64,000 nt of DNA from Janthinobacterium lividum (GCF_023509035.1 NZ_CP075583.1:5394001-5458000), one strand, 5' to 3'; shown: positions 7,293 to 16,412, numbered from the stretch's first letter. Notes: a model not told the origin generated them from the sequence alone. Translations and numbers: made by a program.

Positions 7293-9437
7293 CTACAGGG
7301 AGCCTTCGAGCATGACGCGCAGCGTGCGGTAGCTGCGCGTATCGACCGTGCGCAGCAGGCTGCCGGCGCCATCCGCATACAGGCTGCGCGTGCGCTCAAG
7401 CTGCCGCAGCAGATTGGCGCCCGACAGGCGCAGGCGCAGCTGGTCGCTGAACTTCCACAACGCGTACAGATCCAGTTCGCGCCGGGCGCCCTGCCAGGCC
7501 AGCAGCTGCTTCGATGCGCGCGACAATCCACCGCCCTGGTAATGCAGATTGCCGCCCAGGGTCAACGGCTTGCTGGCCAGGCGGTAATCCGCGCCCAGGT
7601 TGGCGCTCCACGGCAACTGCTCATCGAGGCGGTTGTCCGGGCCGGCGACGGCGTCCACCGTCGACCAGTTGCGCGCCACGTTCGCCCGCAAGTCCAGCGC
7701 GGGAGCGCCCGCCAACTGCGCCGTCAACGGCAACTTCGCTTCCAGTTCGATGCCGCGCACCTGCGCCCTGCCATGGTTGACGGGCGTAGCCACCCAGCGC
7801 CCGTTGTCCTGGTACAGCCGGTCCAGCATCACGTCATCGATGCGCCGCAGCGAGGCGCTGGCGCCCAGCATGGCGCCCTCTGCCCCGCCTCCCAGGTAGT
7901 ACTCGTAGGCCGCATCGAGCCCCCACGCCAGTTCCGGGCGCAGCGCCGGGTTGCCCTGGTTGTCGGGATTCGCGGGGCTATTGCCGTTGTCGTTGAGGTA
8001 GGGGCGCGGGATCAGCTGGAAAATCTGCGGCGCCTTGTAGGTGCGCGTGACGGCCAGGCGCAGCTGATCCTTGCCGGCGAGCTTCCACAGGCTTTGCAGC
8101 ACGGGGCTCCACACTTGCGCGCGCACGTCGACGGGGCCAGCGCCACCGGTGGCGCTGGCCGTACGCCAGCTTTCCCAGCGCAGCCCCAGATACAGCGACC
8201 AGCGCGCGGAGACTTCCCATTCATCCTGCGCGAACAGGGCCAGGCGCCGCACCGTGGTCGCATAGTCTTCGTCCGGCAGCACAGGCGGCCCGCCCGGCGC
8301 CAGCTGGCGCTCGCGGCGAAACTCCGCGCGCCGCCGGTGACCCGCATCCCAGCCCGCCGCCAGTGCGTGGCCCTCGCCCAGCGTCCGGCGATAGGTGCCG
8401 CTGGTCTGCACGCCCACCTCGTCCACGCCCGCATCGACCCGGCGCACATTCGCCGGCCCGGGCGCCGCGCCGACACCCTGGAACAGATAGTCGCTGCCGC
8501 GGTGGTTGACATCGAGGCCCAGTTTCATATCGAGGCTGGCCCCCTGTCCGAGCTTGCGCAGCCAGTGCAGATCGCTGCGCACGGTGCCGCTGTCCTGCCT
8601 GAAGGTGGCCTCATTGTCCGGATAGTCGGTATGGCCGCCCAGGTAAGCCGTCTCCGCTACCTGGCGACGGCTGGCCAGGCGGCGCAAGTTGACCAGGCTT
8701 TGCCAGGCCAGGCTGTCTTCGCCCGCCAGCGCCCATTGCAAACGGGGTGCCAGCTCGAAGGTATCGCTCGTCACGCGCTCCGTCAGCGGCATATGGCGCA
8801 CCATCGTGGGTCTGCCATCCACATCGTATGCGCGGTTCCATTCATCGAGCAAGCCCCGGCGCCCCGTGTGAGCGAGCGTGCCGGCCAGCGCATAAGACAG
8901 GCGCCCGTCCTTGTCCGCCCACTGCACGGTGGCGCTGCCGGCGGGCATGCCATGGCTGGCGGACGCCCCCAGCTTGAAGGTGCGCTCGCGCCGCTTGCCC
9001 GATTTTTTCAGCACGATGTTGATGGAACCGGCAATCGCCTGCGCGGAAAATTGCGCCGTGGCGGCGCGCATGATTTCCACGCGCTCGACCAGTTCCGGGT
9101 CCAGAGAGTCGAGCGAAAAACCGGGCGGCACGGGCACGCCGTCGAGCATGACGAGGGTATAACCCTGGCCCAGCCCGCGCAGCTGGATTTGCCCGCCCTG
9201 CCCCGTGCCGGCGGGCGCGCCGATGCTGATGCCGGGCAGGCGCTTCAAGGCATCGGCCAGGACGCGGTCGCCCTGGCGTATCAATTCCTCGTGACCGACG
9301 ACGATGGCGGCGACGGTGTCGTTGCGGCGCTGATCCACTGTGCCGGCATTGACCGTCACGGAAGGGAGGACATCATCGGCACGGACGTGCGCCGTCAACG
9401 GCAGCGCAAGGCTGCACAATAGAATACTCAATCGCAT
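7293..9437 (-). CDS. TonB-dependent outer-membrane receptor
   Basis: 714 residues from the chosen ATG, which begins a clear signal peptide (MRLSILLCSLALPLTAHVRA). A longer in-frame start 49 codons upstream adds only non-signal residues and is rejected. A plug domain follows (residues about 28-150) with ADALKRLPGISI, LRGLGQGYTLVMLDGVPV and a GSINIVLKK end, then a 22-stranded-type barrel rich in aromatic and Arg residues. The ligand cannot be read; such receptors import siderophores, vitamin B12, metal chelates or sugars using TonB energy. The start is 75 bp downstream of the M56/M23 gene on the same strand, so it is probably the third gene of the BlaI-controlled operon. Confidence 0.92.
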   Translation of the reverse strand: MRLSILLCSLALPLTAHVRADDVLPSVTVNAGTVDQRRNDTVAAIVVGHEELIRQGDRVLADALKRLPGISIGAPAGTGQGGQIQLRGLGQGYTLVMLDGVPVPPGFSLDSLDPELVERVEIMRAATAQFSAQAIAGSINIVLKKSGKRRERTFKLGASASHGMPAGSATVQWADKDGRLSYALAGTLAHTGRRGLLDEWNRAYDVDGRPTMVRHMPLTERVTSDTFELAPRLQWALAGEDSLAWQSLVNLRRLASRRQVAETAYLGGHTDYPDNEATFRQDSGTVRSDLHWLRKLGQGASLDMKLGLDVNHRGSDYLFQGVGAAPGPANVRRVDAGVDEVGVQTSGTYRRTLGEGHALAAGWDAGHRRRAEFRRERQLAPGGPPVLPDEDYATTVRRLALFAQDEWEVSARWSLYLGLRWESWRTASATGGAGPVDVRAQVWSPVLQSLWKLAGKDQLRLAVTRTYKAPQIFQLIPRPYLNDNGNSPANPDNQGNPALRPELAWGLDAAYEYYLGGGAEGAMLGASASLRRIDDVMLDRLYQDNGRWVATPVNHGRAQVRGIELEAKLPLTAQLAGAPALDLRANVARNWSTVDAVAGPDNRLDEQLPWSANLGADYRLASKPLTLGGNLHYQGGGLSRASKQLLAWQGARRELDLYALWKFSDQLRLRLSGANLLRQLERTRSLYADGAGSLLRTVDTRSYRTLRVMLEGSL

Positions 9438-9511
9438 GGGGAATCCTGAAAGGTCTGTGGTGGTGTCGGCTTGTTCGCTCGTGCGCTCATCCGACCTGCG
9501 GCCAGGCAAAG

Positions 9512-10939
9512 CTAGCGGCCGAACTGCTCCTTGCGCATGCGCAGGGCGCGCGTGGTGGCGTTGGCATCGAGATCGGCCAGCCACTGTTGCGGATCCTGCA
9601 AGCGCCCGTCCCGCGTGACCTGGAAATGCAAATGCGGCCCCGTCGCCAGACCTGTGGCGCCCACCGTGCCGACGGCCTGCCCTGCCGTGACGGCCATGCC
9701 GGTAGTGAGCGTGACCCGATCGAGATGGGCATACAGCGACTCGATGCCAGCGCCATGGTCGATGCGGACTGCCTTGCCAAGGCGCGCATCTACACTGACG
9801 CTGGCGATGCCGTCGGCCGCCGCATGCACGGGCGTGCCGCGCCTGGCGCCCAGATCGATGCCGCTATGGCCTTGTGGCGTCAACTGGCGCACCACGCCAA
9901 AGAAGCCGGTCACACGCATGCTGTCCAGGGGATTGCGCCAGGTAGCTTGCGCCGTCGCCGGCCCAGTGAGCGCAGCTACCGGCGTGGCTGCCACGGCCCA
10001 CGCCAGTGTCGGCTGCAGCACCAGGCTGGCCGCGCCGATCGCACACAGCAGCAGCGCCATCAGCGCCCGCAAGGCCACGGGTGGCCGTCCCTGCCCGTCA
10101 CGCATGCGCAGCAGGCGCTCGGCCATGCGGCCACCGCCAAAGGCCAGCCCCGGCAGCGGTTGCGCCTGCAGCCCCAGCTGCTTGACCAGGGCCGCCGCAT
10201 ATTGCTGGTGCTGGCGCGGGGCGCGGCCGGCCAGGACCTGGCGGTCGCAACCGAGCTCTTGCGCCCAAGCCAGCTGGCCGGCCAGCCAGCGCGCGGCCGG
10301 ATTGAACCACAGCAGCGCCTGCAGCATGCTGGCCAGCAACAGGAGCAAGGGGTCGCGCCGGCGTGCATGGGTCAGCTCATGGGCGATCACCAACTGCTGC
10401 TGTTCCGGCGTAAATTGCGCCAGGTGCGCCGGCAACAGCAAACGCGGCCGCCACACGCCCACCAGCATCGGCGAGATAGGCGCATCCACTTCCAGCACAT
10501 CCATGCCATGCAGCCGGCGGCGCCGCGCCAGTTGCAGCAAGGTGCGCACCATGGCGTGGCCACGCTGCCAGCGCCAGGCCGCGCAAGCGACGCCCAGCAC
10601 ATAGATCAGGCCCCAGGCGGGTGGCACCAGGGCCAGCCACGCAGCAGCGGATGGCAGCCCGGCAGTTGGCGCAGCCATGGCCTTTGGCACGTCGGGCGCT
10701 GCACTGGCCAGGAAAACGGGCACGCTCAACTCGGGCACCACGCTCAGCTGCCGCGTGTCGGGCAGCAGCGGCAGCACAAACACGGCGGCCAGCACCAGCT
10801 GGGCGCCCAGCCACACGCTGCGCTGCGCCGCCAGCGCGGGCCAGCGCCGCTGCGCCAGGCTCAGCATTGCCCACAGCAGCGGGCCGGTCACGAGACAGGC
10901 GGCGCTGGCCTGCAACAGCGTGAGAGAAAACAGCAGCAT
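9512..10939 (-). CDS. BlaR1-like M56 protease fused to an M23 peptidase domain
   Basis: 475 residues. Residues 1-300 are a BlaR1/MecR1-like membrane protease: helices near 1-28, 42-60 and 100-122, then the zinc motif HELTH (187-191) with ELGCD (228-232) as third-ligand region, and another helix near 290-312. After it, where BlaR1 carries a penicillin-binding sensor, is an M23 (LytM-type) domain: GHSGIDLG (His358, Asp362), YAHLD (His405) and HLHF (His436, His438), so all expected zinc ligands are present. By topology the M56 site faces the cytoplasm and the M23 domain the periplasm. Three bases separate it from the BlaI-type repressor upstream. Inference: a cell-wall-sensing relay that cleaves the repressor. 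Confidence 0.88.
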   Translation of the reverse strand: MLLFSLTLLQASAACLVTGPLLWAMLSLAQRRWPALAAQRSVWLGAQLVLAAVFVLPLLPDTRQLSVVPELSVPVFLASAAPDVPKAMAAPTAGLPSAAAWLALVPPAWGLIYVLGVACAAWRWQRGHAMVRTLLQLARRRRLHGMDVLEVDAPISPMLVGVWRPRLLLPAHLAQFTPEQQQLVIAHELTHARRRDPLLLLLASMLQALLWFNPAARWLAGQLAWAQELGCDRQVLAGRAPRQHQQYAAALVKQLGLQAQPLPGLAFGGGRMAERLLRMRDGQGRPPVALRALMALLLCAIGAASLVLQPTLAWAVAATPVAALTGPATAQATWRNPLDSMRVTGFFGVVRQLTPQGHSGIDLGARRGTPVHAAADGIASVSVDARLGKAVRIDHGAGIESLYAHLDRVTLTTGMAVTAGQAVGTVGATGLATGPHLHFQVTRDGRLQDPQQWLADLDANATTRALRMRKEQFGR

Positions 10940-10942
10940 CGC

Positions 10943-11320
10943 TTATTCCTTTCCCTCGAGCGGCCAGTCCTGCAGCAGCTGTTCCAGCGCAGCCAGTTCC
11001 TGCTGGTCCACCAGTTTGCTGCCCGTAAACATACTGACCGGCAAGGGACTGTCGATTTCCATCACGCGCCGGCCAAAGTCGTGGGCAAATGCGGCCAGGG
11101 TGGCCACCTTGTCCACGTTCGCCTCATACACGAGCACGCCATGCACGCTGCGCTGCAACAGCATGCCCTTGTCCAGCATGCGCTCGAGCGTCTTGCGCGT
11201 GGACGAAAATGACCATCCCAACTCGTCTTCCACCCTGGCGTGCAATTCACGCGCGGACAGCGGGTGGTCTTTCCACAAGGCTTTCAATAACGACAGCTCG
11301 GTGACGGAGGGCGTGCTCAT
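10943..11320 (-). CDS. BlaI/MecI-family transcriptional repressor
   Basis: 125 residues from the ATG at 11320 (an upstream alternative adds ten poor residues). Residues 1-75 form a winged helix with the BlaI pattern: TELSLLKALWKDHPLSARELH, then SFSSTRKTLERMLDKGML and the wing VLVYEA. The C-terminal half is the dimerisation part and the place BlaR1-type proteases cut. Family members repress their own operon by binding palindromes with ACA-nn-TGT cores. Two perfect palindromes lie immediately upstream. First gene of the repressor, M56/M23 protease and TonB receptor operon. Confidence 0.9.
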   Translation of the reverse strand: MSTPSVTELSLLKALWKDHPLSARELHARVEDELGWSFSSTRKTLERMLDKGMLLQRSVHGVLVYEANVDKVATLAAFAHDFGRRVMEIDSPLPVSMFTGSKLVDQQELAALEQLLQDWPLEGKE

Positions 11321-11334
11321 GGTGATTCCTTTTA

Positions 11335-11368
11335 GTGACTGTTGACACAATTATGCGACAACAGTCAC
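11335..11368. promoter_or_regulatory. Palindromic operator over the BlaI-operon promoter
   Basis: Perfect 10-bp arms GTGACTGTTG (11335-11344) and CAACAGTCAC (11359-11368) flank 14 bases. That spacer contains CATAAT on the operon strand (11355-11350), a likely -10 box, 30 bp before the repressor ATG. A dimeric repressor bound here would cover the promoter. Confidence 0.7.
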
Positions 11369-11386
11369 ACGCATGCAAGACAAATC

Positions 11387-11402
11387 TGCGACACCTGTCG
11401 CA
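11387..11402. promoter_or_regulatory. Second palindrome, TGCGACA-CC-TGTCGCA
   Basis: A perfect 7+2+7 palindrome whose core ACA-nn-TGT matches the core of BlaI/MecI operators (known for the family). It is 19 bp beyond the first palindrome on the far side from the repressor gene. The rest of the gap to rhlE (11403-11698) shows no gene. Confidence 0.65.
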
Positions 11403-11698
11403 TCAACGTTTCAGTACTCTTGCCATTCGCCACATTCTGGGCGTGGCGCTTGCCATAGACGCCAGCAGCGCCGTTTCCGCCTCGAGCAAGGCCTCGGGCA
11501 GCGCGCCCTTGAATCACTTTTCTTTACTTGCGACATTGCAAACCTGAAACAAAACAGGCGCGTTTTTGCCAGGCTGTTATACTTCGCGTGTGCGGCACAT
11601 ATGACCAGTCCCCTTGCCGCTGTCTTTCGACCCCTAATCTGATTGCCTGCGACTGGCGCCCCACGATGGCGACAGGCCGATCTCACAATAAAGTTACC

Positions 11699-13069
11699 AT
11701 GTCCTTTTCCTCCCTCGGATTGTCCGACGCTATCGTACGTGCCGTTACCGAACACGGCTACACTGTGCCGACCCCCATCCAGTCGCAGGCGATTCCCGCC
11801 GTGCTGGCTGGCGGCGACTTGCTGGCCGGTGCACAAACCGGTACCGGCAAGACGGCCGGCTTCACCCTGCCCGTGCTGCACCGCCTGTCGACGGACGCGA
11901 ATGGCGCGTCCATCACCAGCAACACCTCGACGCGCCCGATCCGCGCCCTGATCCTGGCACCGACGCGCGAACTCGCCGCGCAGGTCGAGGAAAGCGTGCG
12001 CGCCTACAGCAAGTACACCAAATTGAACTCCACCGTGATCTTCGGCGGCGTCGGCATCAACCCGCAAATCAAGCAGCTCAAGCATGGCGTCGACATCCTC
12101 GTCGCCACGCCGGGCCGCTTGCTGGACCATATGGGCCAGGGCACGGTTGACCTGTCGAAAGTGGAAATCCTGATCCTCGACGAAGCCGACCGCATGCTCG
12201 ACATGGGTTTCATCCGCGACATCAAGAAAGTGCTGGCCGTACTGCCGCCGAAACGCCAGAACCTGCTGTTCTCGGCCACGTTCTCGGAAGAGATCAAGGC
12301 CCTGGCCGACGGCTTGCTGAACAAGCCAGCCATGATCGAGGTGGCGCGCCGCAATTCGACCGTGGAAGTGATCAAGCAAAAGATCCATCCGGTCGACCGC
12401 GACAAGAAGCACCCGATGCTGTCCTACCTGATCAAGTCGAACAACTGGACGCAAGTGCTGGTATTTACGCGCACCAAGCATGGCGCCAACAAGCTGGTCG
12501 AGCAACTGGGCGCGGACGGTATCGGCGCCCTGGCCATCCACGGCAACAAGAGCCAGTCGGCGCGCACGCGCGCGCTGTCCGAGTTCAAGGATGGCACCTT
12601 GCAAGTGCTGGTCGCCACCGACATCGCCGCGCGCGGTATCGATATCGACCAGTTGCCGCACGTCGTCAACTACGACTTGCCGAACATTCCGGAAGACTAT
12701 GTGCACCGTATCGGCCGCACGGGCCGTGCCGGCGCCAAGGGCGAAGCCGTGTCGCTGGTCTGCGTGGATGAGCACGAAATGTTGAAAGACATCGAAAAGC
12801 TGATCAAGCAAACCCTGCCGCGCGAAGTCATCGAAGGCTTCGAGCCAGACCTGAACGCCCGCGCCCAGCCTGTGCAATTGCGCAGCGGCACCGGCGGCCA
12901 CCGCAACAACAGCCGCGCGCCAGCCGGCGCCGTGGTGCGCGTAAAAACCGGCGGCAGCGGCGCCAAGCCACGCAGCGCCGGCCCATCGGGCGGCGGTGGC
13001 GGCGGCAACCGCAGCGGCAATGCGCCGCGTTCGGCAGCTTCGCATCGCTCCGGCGGCCGCGGCCGCTAA
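11699..13069 (+). CDS. rhlE: DEAD-box RNA helicase RhlE
   Basis: 456 residues from the ATG at 11699. Motifs run in order: Q motif region ([10 protein letters not shown] to TPIQSQAIP), Walker A AQTGTGKT (45-52), [22 protein letters not shown] (161-164), SAT (192-194), then the second RecA domain with [11 protein letters not shown] and [10 protein letters not shown]. The last 70 residues form a basic Gly/Ser/Arg-rich tail typical of RhlE-type proteins that contact RNA. Role: ATP-driven RNA unwinding in ribosome assembly or RNA decay. The frame stays open upstream of 11699 but those residues are unlike the family. Two hairpins follow. Confidence 0.95.
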   Translation: MSFSSLGLSDAIVRAVTEHGYTVPTPIQSQAIPAVLAGGDLLAGAQTGTGKTAGFTLPVLHRLSTDANGASITSNTSTRPIRALILAPTRELAAQVEESVRAYSKYTKLNSTVIFGGVGINPQIKQLKHGVDILVATPGRLLDHMGQGTVDLSKVEILILDEADRMLDMGFIRDIKKVLAVLPPKRQNLLFSATFSEEIKALADGLLNKPAMIEVARRNSTVEVIKQKIHPVDRDKKHPMLSYLIKSNNWTQVLVFTRTKHGANKLVEQLGADGIGALAIHGNKSQSARTRALSEFKDGTLQVLVATDIAARGIDIDQLPHVVNYDLPNIPEDYVHRIGRTGRAGAKGEAVSLVCVDEHEMLKDIEKLIKQTLPREVIEGFEPDLNARAQPVQLRSGTGGHRNNSRAPAGAVVRVKTGGSGAKPRSAGPSGGGGGGNRSGNAPRSAASHRSGGRGR

Positions 13070-13075
13070 AACGCG

Positions 13076-13098
13076 GCCTGAAAGCTAGGCTTTCAGGC
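13076..13098 (+). terminator. Hairpin after rhlE
   Basis: Perfect 10-bp stem GCCTGAAAGC (13076-13085) with its complement at 13089-13098 and a 3-base loop, 7 bp past the rhlE stop. A T-rich stretch (GTTTGTCTTT) begins four bases later. Likely first of two tandem stops for rhlE. Confidence 0.65.
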
Positions 13099-13125
13099 GG
13101 CGTTTGTCTTTATCAAAAAGACGAC

Positions 13126-13163
13126 AAAACCGTTTCAGGACTTGTTTCTGGAACGGTTTTTTT
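13126..13163 (+). terminator. Intrinsic terminator
   Basis: Stem AAAACCGTT (13126-13134) with AACGGTTTT (13152-13160), extended inward by TCAGGA/TCTGGA pairing, followed by a run of T to 13163. The A-rich left arm makes it work in either direction. It separates rhlE from the isomerase gene. Confidence 0.8.
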
Positions 13164-13227
13164 ATGCACGCCACCGATTGCCGATTTGGGCTAGGATAGT
13201 ATCCATCGTCCTCACCTGCGTACTGCC

Positions 13228-14038
13228 ATGCCGAACTTCGCTGCCAACCTCAGCATGATGTTTTACCGAACTGCCCTTCCTCGACCGCTTTGCCGCCGCC
13301 AGGGAAGCGGGCTTCGATGCCGTCGAATTTCTTTTCCCCTATGCCGTCGAGGCGCGCCAGATTGCCATGCGGCTGGAACGCCACCATCTGCAGCTGGCCG
13401 TCTTCAACTTCCCGCCCGGCGACTGGGAACACGGCGAGCGGGGCATCGCCTGCGATCCGCGCCGGGGCGAGGAATTCCGTACCAACGTGCAACTGGCGCT
13501 CAACTACGCGCTGGCGCTCGGGGCGAAACAGCTGCACTGCATGTCCGGCATCGTGCCGCCCGGCATGAGCCTGGAGCGGGCGCGGCAAAGCTTGATCGGC
13601 AATCTGCAATATGCGGCCGACGCCTGCCGTCCGCATGGCATCAACGTGCTGATCGAACCGATCAACCGCTACGACATGCCCGGCTATTTTCTGCACCATA
13701 GCCAGCAGGCGGCCGACATCATCGCCGACTGCCAGCGCAGCAATATTTTCCTGCAATACGACATTTATCACATGCAGCGCATGGAGGGCGAACTGAGCAA
13801 CACCATCCGCGCCCTGCTGCCCCTGATCCGCCACATCCAGATCGCCGACACGCCAGGCCGCCACGAACCGGGCACGGGCGAGATCAATTACCGCCATGTG
13901 TTCAAGCTGCTCGACCAGATCGGCTACGCAGGCTGGGTCGGCTGTGAATACCGTCCCGCCAGCGACACCGTGGCCGGACTGAGCTGGCGCGAGCAATTGA
14001 CCGCCGCAGCGGCCACAGCGGGCACAATCGGCGCCTGA
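13228..14038 (+). pseudogene. hyi: Hydroxypyruvate isomerase, frame broken by one extra base
   Basis: The protein begins MPNFAANLSMMF, then the frame fails at a run of four T at 13261-13264. Removing one T gives TELPFLDRFAAAREAGFDAVEF and an uninterrupted 269-residue protein of the Hyi/OtnI xylose-isomerase-like TIM-barrel family (LIEPINRYDMPGYFL, QYDIYHMQRMEG, HIQIADTPGRHEPGTGEINY). These include the family's metal-binding Glu, Asp and His residues. Reaction: interconversion of hydroxypyruvate and tartronate semialdehyde in glyoxylate metabolism. Length and motifs are otherwise normal, so the break is more likely a sequencing error than gene decay. A Gcl or GlxR partner is not seen nearby. 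Confidence 0.85.
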
Positions 14039-14126
14039 TCGCAGCGCGCTTGCGCCCGCACAAGGCGTGCAGCGCAGGCCGGCACGACAATACCTTTCCA
14101 TACAGTATTTTCTGTCGAGAGGTGAC

Positions 14127-14945
14127 GTGTCTGCCCTGCCCGCCCGCCATCGCCGCGCCCTTGGCCTGCACCTGCACTTAAGCCTCTTCCTGGCTGTCGT
14201 ACTGTGCGGCTGCGCCACCGCGCGCCCCGAGCTGGCGCAAGTGCGCGCGCTGGCCGCCGGCACCGGTGCCGTGACCGCCTTCAGCGAGTTGTCGCAGCGC
14301 CACGTGGACAGCTACCAGCGCGCCCGCCCCTACCTGTCGCCCGCCGAAGACGCGCGCGAACGTCTGCTCGATGCGCAACGCCGCGCCGCGCAGGCGGACG
14401 TCGCGCGCCTGGCGCAGGCCGTGCGCCTGTACCTGCAGGCGCTGGGCCGGCTGGCCGATGCCGATGCATATGACGTGCAGCCCGAACTGGCCGGCGCCGG
14501 CGCCGCCATCCGCGCCTGGCCCGGCAGCGGCATCGATGACCGCCATGTCAGCGCTTACACCTTGCTGCTGCAGCAACTGTCGCGCCTGGGCGGCGCTGCC
14601 AGCCAGCAGGCGCACCTGGCGCAAATGCTGCACGACGGCGACGCGCCGCTGCAAGCCCTGCTGGGCGCGCTCGACAACTTGCTGGCGCTATACGACAAAA
14701 GCGGCGATAACGAGCGCGACATGGTGCTCGGCTTGCTCGACGTGGAAATCGCGTATGCCGACACGCCGCAGCAACGCCTGCTGGCCGTGCTGGCGAAAAA
14801 CATGCAGCAGAGCAAAACCGAGGAATATCGCCTGCTTGGCCTGCGCCATACCCTGGCGCGCCGGCAACTGGCGGCACTGGGGCGCGAACACGCGCAGCTC
14901 GCTGCCGCCCTCACCACCACGGAGGCAGGATGGACGGATCGGTAG
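14127..14945 (+). CDS. Putative lipoprotein of unknown function
   Basis: About 272 residues from a GTG at 14127 preceded by GAGAGG; an ATG 20 codons earlier would make an overlong leader. A hydrophobic signal ends in the lipobox-like VVLCGC, so the mature protein would be a lipid-anchored envelope protein. The rest is almost entirely helical, Ala/Leu/Gln-rich (many AQ, LL and RR pairs), with no family I recognise. Its end overlaps the next gene by 16 bp, so the two are coupled and may work together. Confidence 0.72.
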   Translation: MSALPARHRRALGLHLHLSLFLAVVLCGCATARPELAQVRALAAGTGAVTAFSELSQRHVDSYQRARPYLSPAEDARERLLDAQRRAAQADVARLAQAVRLYLQALGRLADADAYDVQPELAGAGAAIRAWPGSGIDDRHVSAYTLLLQQLSRLGGAASQQAHLAQMLHDGDAPLQALLGALDNLLALYDKSGDNERDMVLGLLDVEIAYADTPQQRLLAVLAKNMQQSKTEEYRLLGLRHTLARRQLAALGREHAQLAAALTTTEAGWTDR

Positions 14946-15403
14946 GCAGGAGCGGCAGCAGCGAACGCCGCGAGGCGGCACTCAGCAGCGCCATGCGCGT
15001 CGAGCAACTGGCAGACAGCCTGTCGCAGGCGGCCGTCACCCTGCACGGTGCCGTCATGCGCGCCATCCGCAAGCGCGCCAGCCAGGGCGCCAACGGCATC
15101 AGCCACGGCCAGGCGCAAGCCGTCTTCGCCCTGGAAGTGGCCTTGCGCCAGCAAGCCAACCAGCTGTATGCCGATGCCGCCGGGCACACGGTGGCGGGCC
15201 TGGAAACGGCGCAGCGCCAGCTCAGCGGCCTGCTCGACACGGTGCGCCTGCGCATCGCCCGCAACGACGAGGTGCGGCACTGGATCAGCTTGGCGACGAG
15301 TTTGTTGCACCTGGGCAGCGCCGTCCTCGCCGGCAATCCCGAACGCATCCTCGACACCCTCGGCAAGGTGCGTGAGCGGCTGCAAGAGATGGCGCCGGAC
15401 TGA
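14930..15403 (+). CDS. Helical protein of unknown function, coupled to the lipoprotein
   Basis: 157 residues starting inside the 3' end of the upstream lipoprotein gene (16-bp overlap). No signal peptide or membrane helix is evident, except perhaps a weak hydrophobic segment at HWISLATSLLHLGSAVLAG. The sequence is Ala/Gln/Arg-rich and predicted helical throughout, similar in texture to its partner. Function unknown; a cytoplasmic or periplasmic partner of the lipoprotein is a guess from coupling. Confidence 0.7.
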   Translation: MDGSVGRSGSSERREAALSSAMRVEQLADSLSQAAVTLHGAVMRAIRKRASQGANGISHGQAQAVFALEVALRQQANQLYADAAGHTVAGLETAQRQLSGLLDTVRLRIARNDEVRHWISLATSLLHLGSAVLAGNPERILDTLGKVRERLQEMAPD

Positions 15404-15486
15404 TTGAAATCGGCCGGCGAGCGCCTATACTGGGACGTCCCCGCCTGGCAATCGTGCCTGCGGGGCGATAAGCAGAGGAGACCAAC

Positions 15487-15903
15487 ATGCGTATCGAACC
15501 GTATTTGCAATTCGATGGAAACTGCGCACAAGCGCTGGAATATTACCGCCAGCACCTGCATGGCACGGACCTGTGCCTGATGCCGTATCGCGGCACGCCG
15601 GCCCAGGAGCAGGTCAAGGAAGACTGGTATGACAAGATCATGCACGGCTCCGTGCAGCTGGGGCCCACCATGCTGATGGGCTCGGACGGCGGCTGCGACG
15701 AGGGCGCCAAGGGCATGAGCGGCAGCTCGATCTGCCTGACCGTCGATACGCCGGAGGAGGCGGAACGGGTCTTCGCAGCACTGGCGCGTGACGGCAAGGT
15801 CCAGATGCCGCTGGAGGAAACGTTCTGGGCCAAGCGCTTCGGCATGCTGAAAGACCAGTTCGGGGTGGCCTGGATGGTCAACTGTCTGAAAGAACCAGCA
15901 TAG
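15487..15903 (+). CDS. PhnB-like VOC family protein
   Basis: 138 residues of the glyoxalase/bleomycin-resistance (VOC) superfamily, PhnB-like branch: YLQFDGNCAQALEYYRQHL at the start, a central GPTMLMGSD, and the C-terminal ETFWAKRFGMLKDQFGVAWMVN typical of this group. A good ribosome site (AGAGGAGACC) precedes the ATG. These small proteins are often annotated as PhnB but are not part of C-P lyase; the substrate is unknown. No phosphonate genes are nearby. Confidence 0.88.
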   Translation: MRIEPYLQFDGNCAQALEYYRQHLHGTDLCLMPYRGTPAQEQVKEDWYDKIMHGSVQLGPTMLMGSDGGCDEGAKGMSGSSICLTVDTPEEAERVFAALARDGKVQMPLEETFWAKRFGMLKDQFGVAWMVNCLKEPA

Positions 15904-16013
15904 AACGGCCCACGCCTGCCTGCGCCGCGTCAAACGCGGCGCGGGTAGTAGCGCAAGCAGAGTCGCCAATCTTGGACTACCATGATGGAAGTAAGCTCTA
16001 CCGGGTGACAACC

Positions 16014-16385
16014 ATGAATGGATTGCCGCAAGACCAGTTGCAACGCCTGCAGGGCGTGCTGGAGCAACGCAAGCTGGCACTGCTGGAACAGATCGGGAAC
16101 GAAGCGGCCGAAGCGGACGCGCGCGCCTCCTTGCTCAATGAAATCGAGGCTTCGCCGGCCGACAACGCCAGCGTGCGCACCTTGAACGCCCTCGTCAGCG
16201 AAGCGGCCGAACACAACCTGGCGCAGCTGTCCATCATCAAGCACGCGCTGGCCAAGTTTGCCGATGGCAGTTACGGCCTGTGCGACAACTGCGGCGAAGC
16301 CATCGGCCTGTCGCGCCTGAACGCGCGCCCCGAAGCGCGACTGTGCATCGATTGCCAGACGCGACTGGAAAAAGCCCGGCGCTGA
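16014..16385 (+). CDS. DksA/TraR-family zinc-finger protein
   Basis: 123 residues. A long coiled-coil N-terminal half (Leu/Gln/Glu-rich) is followed by a four-Cys zinc finger, C90-x2-C93 (GLCDNCGEAIG) and C111-x2-C114 (CIDCQTRLEK), the DksA/TraR signature. These proteins enter the RNA polymerase secondary channel and tune transcription with or without ppGpp. It is shorter than housekeeping DksA and lacks the acidic DxxDxA tip in obvious form, so it is probably a paralogue. The chosen ATG fits the family; an upstream TTG would add 14 residues. Confidence 0.88.
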   Translation: MNGLPQDQLQRLQGVLEQRKLALLEQIGNEAAEADARASLLNEIEASPADNASVRTLNALVSEAAEHNLAQLSIIKHALAKFADGSYGLCDNCGEAIGLSRLNARPEARLCIDCQTRLEKARR

Positions 16386-16412
16386 ATACCATGACGGCCG
16401 CGCAACAACAAA

